Shown here one piece after another: positions 11,479 through 24,205 of a stretch of 64,000 nucleotides of DNA. The position numbers were made by a program, and so were the translations under genes. Source of the stretch: Ampelocalamus luodianensis (lineage: Eukaryota > Streptophyta > Magnoliopsida > Poales > Poaceae); the NCBI GenBank assembly GCA_036346255.1, contig CM070635.1:41691715-41755714 (forward strand), given 5' to 3'. Positions within the stretch are counted from its first letter, which is position 1, and every line of letters starts with the position of its first letter. The notes beneath the pieces are model-generated. The model ran no database searches, had not been told where the DNA came from, and saw only the letters and a list, made by a program, of their open reading frames with translations.

Positions 11479-14262
11479 TTGATTTCACATCAACTCGGAT
11501 AGGAAGAACAAAGAATCAAAAGGAAATCACGAGGCAAAGTTACCCCACAGTTGACGGCCACCGCGGATGGGGCGGGCAAGACCACGCGGGTGGCAGGAGT
11601 GACTCCAGCGTGTGGGCGCTCTCGCATTGGGAGGCAACGTGGTCGTCTCGCCTCGCCATGCGGCGCAAACCTTCTCGGGTGGCCGCACGAGACAAGATGC
11701 GGCACGTGGGCGTGGTAGGCTAGCAGTGGGAGGCCCATAGAAAGTTTTGAGGTGGGCTCATGTTGGCTAAGCCCCCTAAGCAGCCCAATGTTTTGTCAGC
11801 CTAGATTTGGTTAGGACCAAAATTTGGTAGGATAAGCTGGGTCCCAATGAACGTACATATAGACTTTTTCTTTTCCCGTTTTGACATGAGTGAGTAGTAA
11901 ATTGGACTCTTAAGTACTATGATAGTTAGCCACAAGGCATGTGTGACCTACCGGTTCTGCTAATTCGAGGTTGTCCTCACCAATTATGTGTCCTCTCGTC
12001 ATGACATTTCATTCCTCCCTCTTTCCTTCCCTCCTCACCTCCTCAAACACTCTCTTGTCGTGACACGGGGTAGCATCTACTATCTTCCTCTTCATCTTCC
12101 TCCAAACTCAAAAAATCCTGCTTTGAAATTTCCCCCGAGTTAAAAATTTTCAAGCTGAAATTGTTGGATATTTTGAGGGCTATTTGGTAATTTCTCATTT
12201 TGAGAAAAGAAGAAATAGAAAAGAAAATGAAATTGAGAGGGGCCCACCTATCATTGATAGTAGCGGGGACGTAAAAGGCTGGAGACTTTGTCTCCAGCCC
12301 AATTGCGGGCTGCGCTAGGGATTTGGGGGTTTTCCCGTTTTCTCTCTAGCGGTGGCTTGGGCGACAGTTGCGGGAGTGCCGGGCGCTATGCGCGCCAACC
12401 ATTGGCAAAGACAACTCGGCTGGATCCCCTCCTCTCCCTCCTCCTCGTCTTAAAAATGGCGGCTCCTCTCCTCTCCTTTGGTTCTATCCCGAAATCAGTG
12501 AGTTCCCTTGTGTGTTTTTTCTTCTCCTCCGATTGACTTCGCTTGGGTCTTTGGGTGTTGCACCGCGTGCTTGTCTCGATCGACGACAAGTGAGGTCCAG
12601 CCCTTCCTCCTAAGCACTCCCCGTTCGGTTCCTTGCGCCATCTCTGTTGAGGTAGCGCTAGGAAATTTGGGGTTGTGCCTTTGAGATTGGATCCACCATT
12701 CTCAGATCGATTTGGGAGAGAAGAACATGGCTTTGGTGCTTGGTGTTCTGGGTGCATTTTGGTGGTGCACTTCGTTTGTTCTTGTGTGGCATTCCCGTAC
12801 TCGACTTTGCAATTTGGTGTGTTCGATTGCGACTGGCTTTGTATCTCGATGACCTCGCTCGTTCAAATGTGGCATAGCGGGCGAATGGTCTTCGAGACAG
12901 CGCCATTCGGCGTGCCTTGCTCGTTTTGGCTACTCTGTGGCTTTGAGTGCCATTCGCATCATGAGTATCGCTTTTTTCTGCATTACTTTGCATATGTGCT
13001 ATGCTAGTTGAAGTTTCAGATTGTGTTGATTTGATTGACTGTAGCACCGGGAGATGTTGCTTAATAATGTTGTGGGCTCAGATTAATGCTCCATGAGGAT
13101 TATTGTCACTTATGAAATTAGATTGACAATGTTGGTGATAAATCAGTCTTGAGCTTGTTGTTGCATACTGTTATCAAGGCTCAGTTATTTTTCTAAGGTT
13201 CGGTTACTTTTTGTGGACCGAATTTGACTAGGCTAATTACTAATTGTGCACCATGGTCTTTTGTTCCTCTGTTGGCCGAAAATAGTGAGTGCTATTTTTG
13301 TTGAGTTGTGATTACAGTTTGCATTGAGATATCTTTGCTCCTTCTCTTGGTCAAAAGTAATTAGTGTGGCTGTGGTTTGTGAGATTATTTTTACTTGTTC
13401 TTGGTATAATAGTAAGGTATTCATTTTTGGCACAAAGTCTGATTTATCTTGTCATATATTATTAGTGAAAATTCTTGACAAAAATGGCGAGGAGGCCAAG
13501 ATTATATCTTGAACAACCCGATATCCGAGTGCAATAAATAAACATTCTAAATCTGAGCAATATGCTGATTTTGTATGTTTTAATGTTCCATCTATTGAGC
13601 ATATTATCCTGTTTATTTTACATGAAGATATTATATGTTTATATGTTACTTATGTCATTTATATGTTACTGTAAATATGCTTAAATTATCTTAATTTATG
13701 CTGAAATTAATTCTGAATATTTGCTAAAATCGCTAATTTTACAACAGAAATTTCCCTACTTGAAATTCTCCGTTTTGATTTTTTTTCAAGTTCAAAGTTC
13801 CCGATTTGAAAATTTCAAAGTTGAAAATTTTATGTTAGAGAGGAAGGAAGGGGGTGGGGGAAGGGAGAAGGAGGGCAAGGGTGGAGGTAGGAGATGGATA
13901 GAGAAGATGATCTGTGGTGCCCTGGGAGGAGAAAACAAATTCTCTAGGAGAGGTTCTCAACGTGAGGCCCCTCCTCCGGGCCATTGGATTTTAGGGGGGT
14001 GATGTATGGAGGAGGAGGAGGGCCTCTCCCAAGGCCCTCCTTTATAGAATTTATTTTCCTAGAAAGGTGTTGTCGGTGTTTTAGAACCGATCTTACGTAA
14101 AAATTATTTGATTCGGGAGGTCTCCACAATTGATCACGCAGACAAAGGAGACACGGGAATTTTTATACAGGTTCGGGCCCTCTCCAATGAGAATAACAAC
14201 CCTACTCCTGTGTGTATTGTATTGGGTATCCTGATTGCAATCAAGGAAAAGGCTTGACGCTA
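9447..14262 (+). repeat. Left arm of a 9.8-kb palindrome
   Basis: The reverse complement of this arm recurs at about 14325-19206 in the same order: LINE fragment, a GC-rich joint (11500-11740), an AT-rich stretch, a promoter-like GC block (12240-12750), AT-rich sequence, a purine-rich block (13840-13900) and a central LTR-like tip. The arms differ by scattered substitutions and small indels. The outer limit is set by the end of homology within the LINE. Confidence 0.86.
12240..12760 (+). other. GC-rich promoter/first-exon-like segment
   Basis: A CpG-rich block with a candidate start codon at 12456 opening 14 codons (MAAPLLSFGSIPKS) that end exactly at a GTGAGT donor (12498). This would fit a captured 5' end of a host gene. 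The same start, codons and donor are kept in the two other copies (- strand, near 16183 and 20437). No downstream coding exon is recognised, so identity is unknown and it could equally be transposon leader sequence. Confidence 0.3.
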
Positions 14263-14560
14263 ATCATCGCTACTAACATTATCTCCAAGAGCCTCTCCCA
14301 TTATCTCCAGAGGCTTTGGGAGAGACAACAAGAGTGATAGCGTAAGCCTTTTCACTGATTATAATCAGGATACCCAATACAATACACACAGGAGTAGGGT
14401 TGTTATTCTCATTGGAGAGGGCCCGAACCTGTATAAAAATTCCCGTGTCTCCTTTGTCCAATTGTGGAGACCCCCCGAATCAAATAATCTTTATGTAAGA
14501 TCGGTTCTAAAACATCGACAACACCTTTCTAGGAAAATAAATTCTATAGGGGAGGGCCTT
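13990..14560. repeat. Palindrome centre with LTR-like sequence
   Basis: Both arms end in TGTCGGTG-type sequence followed by a block with ACAGGTTCGGGCCCTC and CCTACTCCTGTGTG, phrases common in LTRs of grass retrotransposons. The two halves face each other across about 60 bp of unpaired sequence (14263-14324). No coding sequence is present. Confidence 0.5.
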
Positions 14561-17500
14561 GGGAGAGGCCCTCCTCCTCCTCCTCCTCCATACATCACCC
14601 CCCCTAAAATCCAACGGCCCGAGGGAGGGGCCTCACGTTGAGAACCTCTCCTAGAGAATTTGTTTTCTCCTCCCAGGGCACCACAGATCATCTTCTCTAT
14701 CCATCTCCTACCTCCACCCTTCCCCTCCTTCTCCCTTCCTTTCTCCCTTCCCCCACCCCCTTCCTTCCTCTCTAACATAAAATTTTCAACTTTGAAATTT
14801 TCAAATCGGGAAGTTTGAACTTGAAAAAAAAAATCAAAACAGAGAATTTCAAGTAGGGAAATTTCTGTTGTAAAATTAGCGATTTTAGCAAATATTCAGA
14901 ATTAATTCCAGCATAAATTAAGATAATTTAAGCATATTTCCAGTAATATATAAATGACAGAAGTAACATATAAACATATAATATCTTCATGTCAAATAAA
15001 CAGGATAATATGCTCAATAGATGGAACATTAAAACATACAAAATCAACATATTGCTCAGATTTAGAATGTTTATTTATTGCACTCGGATGTCGGGCTGTT
15101 CAAGATATAATCTTGGCCTCCTCGCCACTTTTGTCAAGAATTTTCACTAATTAGATATGACGAGATAAATCAGACTTTGTGCCAAAAATGAATGCCTTAC
15201 TATTATACCAAGAACAAGTAAGAATAATCTCACAAACCACAGCCACACTAATTACTTTTGACCAAGAGAAGGAGCAAAGATATCTCAATGCAAACTATAA
15301 TCACAACTCAACAAAAATAGCACTCACTGTTTTCGGCTAACAGAGGAACAAAAGACCATGATGCACAATTAGTAATTAGCCTAGTCAAATTCGGTCCACA
15401 AAAAGTAACCAACCTTAGAAAATAATCGAGCCTTGATAACAAAGATGCAACAACAAGCTCAAGACTGATTTATCACCAACATTGTCAATCTAATTTCATA
15501 AGTGACAATAATCCTCATCGAGCATTAATCTGAGCCCACAACATTATTAAGCAACATCTCCCGGTGCTACAGTCAATCAAATCAACACAATCTGAAACTT
15601 CAACTAGCACAACACATATGCAAAGTAATGCAGAAAAAAGCGATACTCATAATGCGAATGGCACTCAAAGCCACAGAGTAGCAAAAACGAGCAAGGCACG
15701 CCGAATGGTGCTGTCTCAGAAAACCAATCGCCCCGCTATGCCACATTTGAACGGACGAGGTCGTCGGAGATACAAAGCCAATTCGCAATCCGGAACACAC
15801 CAAATTGCAAAGTCGAGGTACGAGGAATGCCACACAAGAACCAACCGAAGTGCACCAGCCAAAATGCACCCGAGAACACCAAGCACCAAAGCCAAGTTCT
15901 TCTCTCCCAAATCGATCCTGAGCCAGCTGGATCCAATCCTCAAAGGCGCACAACCCCCAAATTTCCTAACTGCTACCTCAAAAGAGAGGTGGCACAAGGA
16001 ACCGAACGGGGAGTGCTTAAGGAGGAAGGGCCAGACCTCACTGGCGTCAGCACCGAGACAAGCACGACAGTGCAGCGGCCCAAAGACCCAAAATTGAAGT
16101 CCAATCGGAGGAGAAGAAAAAACACACAAGGGAACTCACTGATTTGGGGATAGAACCAAAGGAGAGGAGAGGAGCCGCCATTTTTAAGACGAGGAGGAGG
16201 GAGAGGAGGGTATCCAGCCGAGTTGTCTTTGCCAATGGTTGGCGCGCATAGCGCCCGGCGCTCCCGCAACTGTCGCCCAAGCCACCGCTAGAGAGAGAAG
16301 GGGAAAAACCCCCAAATCCCTAGCGCAGCCCGCAATTGGGCTGGAGACAAAGTCTCTAGCCTTTTACGTCCCCGCTACTATCAATGATAGGTAGGCCCCT
16401 CTCAATTTCCTTTTCTTTTCTATTTCTTCTTTTCTCAAAATGAGAAATTACCAAATAGCCCTCAAAATATCCAACAATTTCAGCTTGAAAATTTTTAACT
16501 CGGGGGAAATTTCAAAGCAGGATTTTTTGAGTTTGGAGGAAGATGAAGAGGAAGATAGGAGATGCTACCCCGTGTCGCGACAAGAGAGTGTTTGAGGAGG
16601 TGAGGAGGGAAGGAAAGAGGGAGGAATGAAATGTCATGACGAGAGGACACATAATTGGTGAGGACAACATCGAATTAGCAGAACCGGTAGGTCACACATG
16701 CCTTGTGGCTAACTGTCATAGTACTTAAGAGTCCAATTTACTACTCACTCATGTCAAAACGGGAAAAGAAAAAGTCTATAGGTACGTTCATTGGGACCCA
16801 GCTTATCCTACCAAATTTTTGTCCTAACCAAATCTAGGCTGACAAAACATTGGGCTGCTTAGCGGGCTTAGCCAACACGAGCCCACCTCAAAACTTTCTA
16901 TGGGACTCCCACTGCTAGCCTACCACGCCCACGTGCCGCCTCTTGTCTCGTGCGGCCGCCCGAGAAGGTTTGCGCCGCATGGCGAGGCGAGACGGCCTCG
17001 TTGCCTCCCAATGCGAGAGCGCCCACACGCTAGAGTCACTCCTACCACCCGCGTGGTCTTGCCCGCCCCGTCCGCGGTGGCCGTCAACTGTGGGGTAACT
17101 TTGCCTCGTGATTTCCTTTTGATTCTTTGTTCTTCCTATCCGAGTTGATGCGAAATCAATGGGTTGGATGTTGCCAAAAAAGAATATAAGTCTCATCTAG
17201 AAAATCAGTTAAGTAGGATTCTAAGAGAGGAAGAAATCAAATGGTTTCAAAGATATTAGGAGAAAGAGTTGTTAGAGGGAGATGGTAATACAAAATATTG
17301 CCAAGCAAAAGCTATTGGGAGGAGAAGAAAAAAATATCATATCTACCTTGCATTAGGATGAAGGAGTGATTGAATGGAACAAAAATTTACTATAGTACAT
17401 TACTGACTTTATATAAATCTGTTTGGTCAATCAGACACAATTTGTTTCATTTTGAAATGGAAAACATTCCTCGTTGAATGAACATGATAGAGAACTCCTG

Positions 17501-19206
17501 ATTCAGGATTTTAGTTTGGTAGAATTACAAGAAGCTGTCTTTTCTATGGAGTTGAATAAAGCTCCTAGCCCAGATGGGTTCCTAATTGAGTTCTATCAGA
17601 AATTTTGGTCTTCGATTAAGGTAGATTTGAAAAATATTTTAGATGCTTTCTTTTTTTGGAAAGGTGGACATTTCAAGACTTAACTATGGTGTCATTTCTT
17701 TGTTGCCAAAAGGAAAAGATGCAGATTGAATTCAGAAATATCGACATATCTGTTTGTTAAATGTTAGCTACAAGATTTTAACTAAAGTTCTAACTAAGAG
17801 ATTGGCTAAGATAATTGATAAGATCATTCTTATGTCTCAAACTGCTTTTCTCAAAGGGAGGTATATCATGGATGGTGTGCTCATCCTGCATGAGACCTTG
17901 CATGAGTTGCATAGGAGAAAGCAATCTGGAATCTTGTTCAAAGTCGATTTTGAAAAAGCTTTTGACAAAGTTAAATGGAATTTTTTTAAAACCCTTGTTT
18001 TGAAAGGCTTCCCAACTAAGTGGATTGACTGGATTATGCATGTGGTTAGTGGGGGGGGGTAAGGTGTGTGTTAAGGTGAATGATGAAATAGGTCCTTATT
18101 TAAGAACTTTTCAAGGTCTTAGGTAGGGTTATCCTTTGTCACCACTGTTGTTTGATATTGTAGCTGATGTCTTAGCTCATCTCATCAATAAAGCTCAGGA
18201 TTTGGGGTTGATTAAAGGTCTAAATTCTCATTTACTGAATGAAGGGGCTGTATTTTGTAGTATACCGATGACACTATTTTCATGATTCAACATGATGAAG
18301 AGAGTGCTAAAAATCTGAAATTTATCCTTTGCTTGTTTGAGCATTTATCAGGTCTGAAAATAAACTTTCACAAAAGTGAGGTTTTCTGCATTGGGTCTGC
18401 AGGAGTTAAGCATGAAATTTTTTAGGAAATCCTCACTTGTAGGGGGGAGTTGTCTCTTAAGTATTTGGGGATTCCTGTGGATAGGAAAAAGGTGAGAAAT
18501 CATGATTGGAAAACTATTGAGGATATATTTGAGGACAAATTGAGTGGTTGGCAAGGAAAACTGCTAACTTTATGGGGGGAGGTTGGTGCTTGTCCACTCC
18601 TCCTTAAGCAGTTTGCCTCTGTGCATGATGTCTTTTTACAAATTACCTATGGGGGTTACGAAAAAGATGGATTGTTTCAGGTCAAGATTCCTTTGAAATT
18701 CCAGTGTTGGTAATAGAAAATACCATTTGGTTAGTTGGCTAGTGGTGTGTTTGCCCAAGTCCCAAGGGGGTTTAGGTATTCTTTATCTGAAAGTTATGAA
18801 CTTAGCTCTTTTAGGCAAGTGGTTGTGGAGGTTAAAAAATAGAGAGGGTCAGTGGCAAAGTATCATTAGACAAAAGTATTTGAGCAAGAAAACCTTGACA
18901 CAAGTCAAAGCTAAGGCTAGAGATTCTTTCTTTGGAAAGGTTTAATGGAGGTGAAGGATATCTTCTTCTCTTGTTGTAAGAGAAAGTTGGGAGATAGCAC
19001 TATAACCAGGTTTTGGGAAGATCGATCTTTGGATAGGAGATGCTCCTTTTGCTGTGAGATATGTTAGTTTGTATGATCTTGTGATAAATATACAAGTTAC
19101 AGTAGCAGCTGTCTTCAAGCAATGGTGAATTTTATTAGGTTTAGAAGGACCCTTCTGGGGGGTAGTTTAGTTTTGTGGCTTCAATTACTAAAGGAATGCA
19201 GTAATG
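14325..19206 (-). repeat. Right arm of the 9.8-kb palindrome
   Basis: Inverted copy of 9447-14262. Landmarks in order are the purine-block complement (14690-14765), the promoter-like block on the - strand (15880-16390), the GC joint (16900-17150) and the LINE on the + strand (17165-19205). Homology stops at GTAATG (19201-19206), where a third partial copy begins. Confidence 0.86.
17165..19205 (+). pseudogene. LINE ORF2 reverse transcriptase, broken (right copy)
   Basis: Same blocks as the left copy on the + strand: APSPDGF (about 17565), KGRYIMDGV (about 17855), FEKAFDKVKW (about 17950) and the later LPLKYLG-like and zf-RVT parts. It is more decayed: an in-frame TAG in the RY*EKE stretch near 17255, a run of ten G at about 18050, a frameshift before the catalytic box, and YADD changed to YTDD (18261-18272). 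It ends abruptly at 19205 without a poly(A) tail because the duplication boundary cuts it. Confidence 0.85.
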
Positions 19207-21085
19207 CCAATGGTTGGCGCGCATAGCGCCCAGCGCTCCCGCAACTGTCGCCCAAGCCACCGCTAGAGAGAGAAGGGGAAAACCCCCAAATCCCTAGCGC
19301 AGCCCGCAATTGGGCTGGAGAAAAAGTCTCCAGCCTTTTACGTCCCCGCTACTATCAATGATAGGTGGGTCCCTCTCAATTTCCATTTCTTTTCTATTTC
19401 TTCTTTTCTCAAAATGAGAAATTACCAAATAGCCCTCAAAATATCCAACAATTTCAACAAGTAAGAATAATCTCACAAACCACAGCCACACTAATTACTT
19501 TTGACCAAGAGAAGGAGCAAAGATATCTCAATGCAAACTGTAATCACAACTCAACAAAAATAGCACTCACTGTTTTCGGCCAATAGAGGAACAAAAGACC
19601 ATGGTGCACAATTAGTAATTAGCCTAGTCAAATTCGGTCCACAAAAAGTAACCGAACCTTAGAAAAATAACTGAGCCTTGATAACAGTATGCAACAACAA
19701 GCTCAAGACTGATTTATCACCAACATTGTCAATCTAATTTCATAAGTGACAATAATCCTCATCGAGCATTAATCTGAGCCCACAACATTATTAAGCAACA
19801 TCTCCCGGTGCTACAGTCAATCAAATCAATACAATCTGAAACTTCAACTAGCACAGCACATATGCAAAGTAATGCAGAAAAAAGCGATACTCATGATGCG
19901 AATGGCACTCAAAGCCATAGAGTAGCCAAAACGAGCAAGGCACGCCGAATGGCGCTGTCTCAGAAGACCATTCGCCCCGCTATGCCACATTTGAACGAAC
20001 GAGGTCATCGGAGATACAAAGCCAATTCGCAATCCGGAACACACCAAATTGCAAAGTCGAGGTACGGGGAATGCCACACAAGAACCAACCGAAGTGCACC
20101 AGCCAAAATGCACCCGAGAACACCAAGCACCAAAGCCACGTTCTTCTCTCCCAAATCGATCCTGAGCCGGCTGGATCCAATCCTCAAAGGCACAACCCCC
20201 AAATTTCCTAACTGCTACCTCAACAGAGAGATGGCGCAAGGAACCGAACGGGGAGTGCTTAAGGAGGAAGGGCTGGACCTCACTGTCGTCAGCACCGAGA
20301 CAAGCACGACAGTGCAGCAGCCCAAAGACCCAGAACTGAAGTCCAATCGGAGGAGAAGAAAAAACACACAAGGGAACTCACTGATTTCGGGATAGAACCA
20401 AAGGAGAGGAGAGGAGCCGCCATTTTTAAGACGAGGAGGAGGGAGAGGAGGGGATCCAGCCGAGTTGTCTTTGCCAATGGTTGGCACGCATAGCGCCCGG
20501 CACTCCCGCAACTGTCGCCCAAGCCACCGCTAGAGAGAAAACGGGAAAACCCCCAAATCCCTAGCGCACCATGCACTGGGCCGAGACAAAGTCTCGACCT
20601 TTACGTCCCGCTACTATCAATGATAGGTGGGCCCCTCTCAATTTCCTTTTCTTTTCTATTTCTTCTTTTCTCAAAATGAGAAATTACCAAATAGCCCTCA
20701 AAATATCCAACAATTTCAGCTTGAAAATTTTTAACTCGGGGGAAATTTCAAAGCAGGATTTTTTGAGTTTGGAGGAAGATGAAGAGGAAGATAGGATATG
20801 CTACCCCGTGTCGCGACAAGAGAGTGTTTGAGTGCTACCCCGTGTCGCGACAAGAGAGTGTTTGAGGAGGTGAGGAGGGAAGGAAAGAGGGAGGAATGAA
20901 ATGTCATGACGAGAGGACACATAATTGGTGAGGACAACCTCGAATTAGCAGAACCGGTAGGTCACACATGCCTTGTGGCTAACTGTCATAGTACTTAAGA
21001 GTCCAATTTACTACTCACTCATGTCAAAACGGGAAAAGAAAAAGTCTATAGGTACGTTCATTGGGACCCAACTTATCCTACCAAA
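19206..21085 (+). repeat. Third, rearranged partial copy of the palindrome unit
   Basis: 19206-19457 matches 16233-16485. The sequence then jumps back so that 19458-21085 follows 15214-16826, all in right-arm orientation, so one piece (the GCCAATGGTTGGCGCGC block) occurs twice within this copy. A 37-bp stretch with CCCCGTGTCGCGACAAG is also tandemly duplicated at about 20800-20865. The copy ends at CCTACCAAA, the joint with the CACTA element. Confidence 0.8.
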
Positions 21086-21189
21086 ACAGTCCTCGACGGC
21101 TTCTCCAACCTAGCGGAAATCTGTACCGAGTGTGGACACTTGGGAATGTGCTGAATAAAACACCCGGGATAGATTCCACGCTGACTGTC

Positions 21190-21350
21190 GTAACCAGGGA
21201 AAATTGACACGTGGGCACAGTTTCCCGAGTGTGGACACTCGGGAAAGTTTTTGTCGATTTCCCGAGTGTCGACACTCGAAAAAGTTTTGGTCGATTTCCC
21301 GAGTGTCTACACTCGGGAAATTTTGGTCGACACTCGGGAATGTTCCTAAC
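21190..21350. repeat. CACTA subterminal repeats, left end
   Basis: Several alternating direct and inverted copies of CCCGAGTGT/ACACTCGGG, the type of array bound by the TNPA-class accessory protein in CACTA elements. They pair with the array at the other end. Confidence 0.8.
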
Positions 21351-21399
21351 AGCACAAGCCCATTTTTCACAAATTTTTGGCATTCGATTTTGCATTTAA

Positions 21400-22750
21400 T
21401 TTTGAACTGCACTATCAGAAAACTCTGCAATCAAATAATCCATCCATCCATTCCACAACAAGAAAAATACCACAATTCACTATATATATCTAGATCAAAC
21501 AAAAGGCATGATATAAACAGTTCCCCGAGCTCACAACATTCAAGTTCAAATTCAAAAATCTAAGCATAAGGCATGATACATATAACAGTTTCAAGTAGTT
21601 ATATCCGTAATACATCAAACAAAAGCACATATCACTGCTACCATTTGCACAGAATTTCCTGCTTCAATCTTCTGTGCTATGTTATTATGGAGGATGCTTC
21701 AATCTCTAGCATCATTTTGTGAGTTCTGACAGATACAGCAAAACTTAATATTAGTGCCATCTTACAACAAAAGCAAGGAATTGATATTACATGAAAAGAT
21801 AATTAACCTAACTATTGACATCACATATAAAAAAGGAAAGGGTCCAGTTGGTGATCACTATCCATGGTGCATCATGAGACACAATGTCTACGATACCAAT
21901 AGATGATAGGGACCCATTAGGTAGAGGAGACCAGAGACCTAAGCTAATCAGGCTACCTCTAGCTTAACTAGCAAAAGTGGCTATGGCCGTGCATGGATGC
22001 ACTTGGGTGCATGTAGGATCAGAGATAGGAAGTGTAGTGGAGCTAGGCCCATGTTTTGCTAGCATATCAACCACCGAAAAACACCTTTAGAGAGTTGCAA
22101 AGCGTCTAAAAAATGTCTTTACACAGATATGCTGCAAGCTATGAATTCAAGATTTAAAAAGTCACAGCAAACATGAATCCCAAGAGAACTAGCCTATATG
22201 TCATTATACTTAACAAATGTAAAGACCAACGAGTGCCAAACTCAGCCAAACTCATATAGTGCAAAGAGATGCAAAAGGTAAGAGTTATCTCCTATATCCC
22301 TATCTAGTTCAACACAAAAATGGAGTGATGTATGTTCATGTTTGCACAAGTAGATCATGAAAATAGCAAGCACCTGGTGGTGGCCTCTCGGCAATGGACA
22401 CATTCACATGATCTTCACAGATTAGCACCAAAGATCTTCAAGATTAGCACCAAAGATTAACACGCACCATCTTGACATCGGCACGAGCGGTGATCCCGCC
22501 GTTCCCTACATTTCCATAAGAAATCGCATTATAAGAAATTTGCAGTAGCGACCAATAATTACATTGCATGTCATTTCAATGTCTTCTGAATCAAGCACCC
22601 ATAAGAGACTAACAATATAATAATCAGTATGCAGTTACTAACCGGAGCAGATAAGTTAGGCAGTGGTTCCCCCGGTGTAGGGCCATCAAGTCGAGTCCGG
22701 TCCCGAGTGCCTGCATATTTGTTTGCACATTGCCATACATTAGCCAAGTA
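21400..22750. other. CACTA interior without recognisable genes
   Basis: AT-rich sequence inside the transposon between the left subterminal array and the accessory-gene exons. No open frame of note and no motif seen. Confidence 0.45.
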
Positions 22751-22753
22751 CGA

Positions 22754-22781
22754 ATATATATATATATATATATATATATAT
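22754..22781. repeat. (AT)n microsatellite
   Basis: An uninterrupted AT dinucleotide run of about 28 bp inside the CACTA element, likely polymorphic in length. Confidence 0.95.
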
Positions 22782-22824
22782 TTCATATTACTTTGTTATT
22801 GTACTACCATGCTCCAACTAACCT

Positions 22825-23565
22825 GCAGGAGCATTTGCTCCAACCGCTGCCTAGCCTCAATTTCCTCTTGCAGCCTCGCCTGAAGCTCAGAAACCTAAGA
22901 ATATATCCCATCTGATGGTCGCGGTCGTATTTGAAGGTGTACTTCATCCGTTGATGCAGTACTCGTGGTTCGGACCTCCGAGAGGGTTGTCGGTGTGCTA
23001 ATGTAGCTGACACCAATGAAGAAACGACCATGTTTCTTCCCCTTTTCAGCCTTGTACACAGCAGTCGCATCCAGTGGTGAATTCATTACGTCGTAGTCCG
23101 GCCCATGAATCTCCTTAGCAGCGTCAGTATATGCAGCCTGTTGGACAAAATCATCAGGGAGCGAAATTCATTAGGGACAAAATCATCAGAAATCGTACCA
23201 AGTTCTCTGTTGCGCACTGGCCGCACAAGGTGCCCTCCTGATCACCCCTCCTAGCTTCTACATATGCCTCCATATCGGAGACAGGCCTCTGCTTCTTCTT
23301 TTCTGCGCACCCAAAAAAACCACGGCGGTCAATAAATGTATCTGCAACATACGATCAATATGAACATGCTGACCTATCAGGTTCTTCTTGTAACGAGCCA
23401 GGGAGGAGCTGCCTTGACGATGTGATGCCCCGTCCATCAACAATCTCCGCTCCCTAGCAGCATGAGATCCCTCTAACCATTGTTCGTTGCACCACCTCTT
23501 TTGGGCAATCTGCTGCTATGCATCTTCACACTTCTGGGCCCACCAAGGTATTGCCTAAATTAACC
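22825..23565 (-). pseudogene. CACTA accessory protein, Transposase_24 (Ptta/En/Spm) type
   Basis: Exon-like blocks on the - strand: one with KRWCNEQW and GSSSLARYKKN (about 23560-23390), one with SDMEAYVEARRGD and TLCGQCATENL (about 23302-23205), and one with PDYDVMNSPLDATAVY and KGKKHGRFF followed by a leucine/glutamine-rich coiled-coil tail (about 23140-22825). The MEAY...RG...VY...GKKHGR pattern is typical of the plant Transposase_24 family that accompanies CACTA transposases. GT/AG-like boundaries separate the blocks. In-frame stops (for example after DA near 23520 and before VSELQ near 22895) argue that it is dead or mis-spliced. Confidence 0.68.
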
Positions 23566-24205
23566 AAGTGTTAAATATGAATAAACTAGAATTGATTGTA
23601 ATCAAGGACATCGTTTGTACAGTTGGTTACCTGCATGTACTAGTCCAAAGTGATATGTTTTTGGCAAGCCTCGTCCCTATGAATTTGCTGTCCAAGGACT
23701 TGTGTGTAGTAATAGATCACCGCTTGGATGCGTGCTTCGTAGATCATTTGTGGGATCAGCTTCTTAATAGAATTACGCACCACTCTCCTAGAATCAGCTT
23801 CCTGTCCCTCAGCCCATCTAAACCACCACTACAATCCGACATATATTGGAAACAAATAAATGTGTAAGATTAGCCTTTGTGGATGCCAATGTAGTAAAAT
23901 ACCAGCATCCAAGTAATTAATAATGCTCAGACATACATCTTGTTCACAATATAATACTAAGGAAGCTACACTTGTACATGTTCAAGAAAAAAGTAAAACA
24001 GTAGTGGCAATCCTCATTAACAGAATATTCCATGGAAATGTTGTTTCCATAATAAATAGTGATTGTGATGCAGATCTTAGCTGTGTACTCACCTTTCAAT
24101 CTTATTACTGCACCAACCATATTATTAGCATAGCATTGAGCAATGTTTATTAGGAAGTTACTAAACCAATGATGAACGTAGGTGATCTGCTAGGTTGTGA
24201 CTCAC

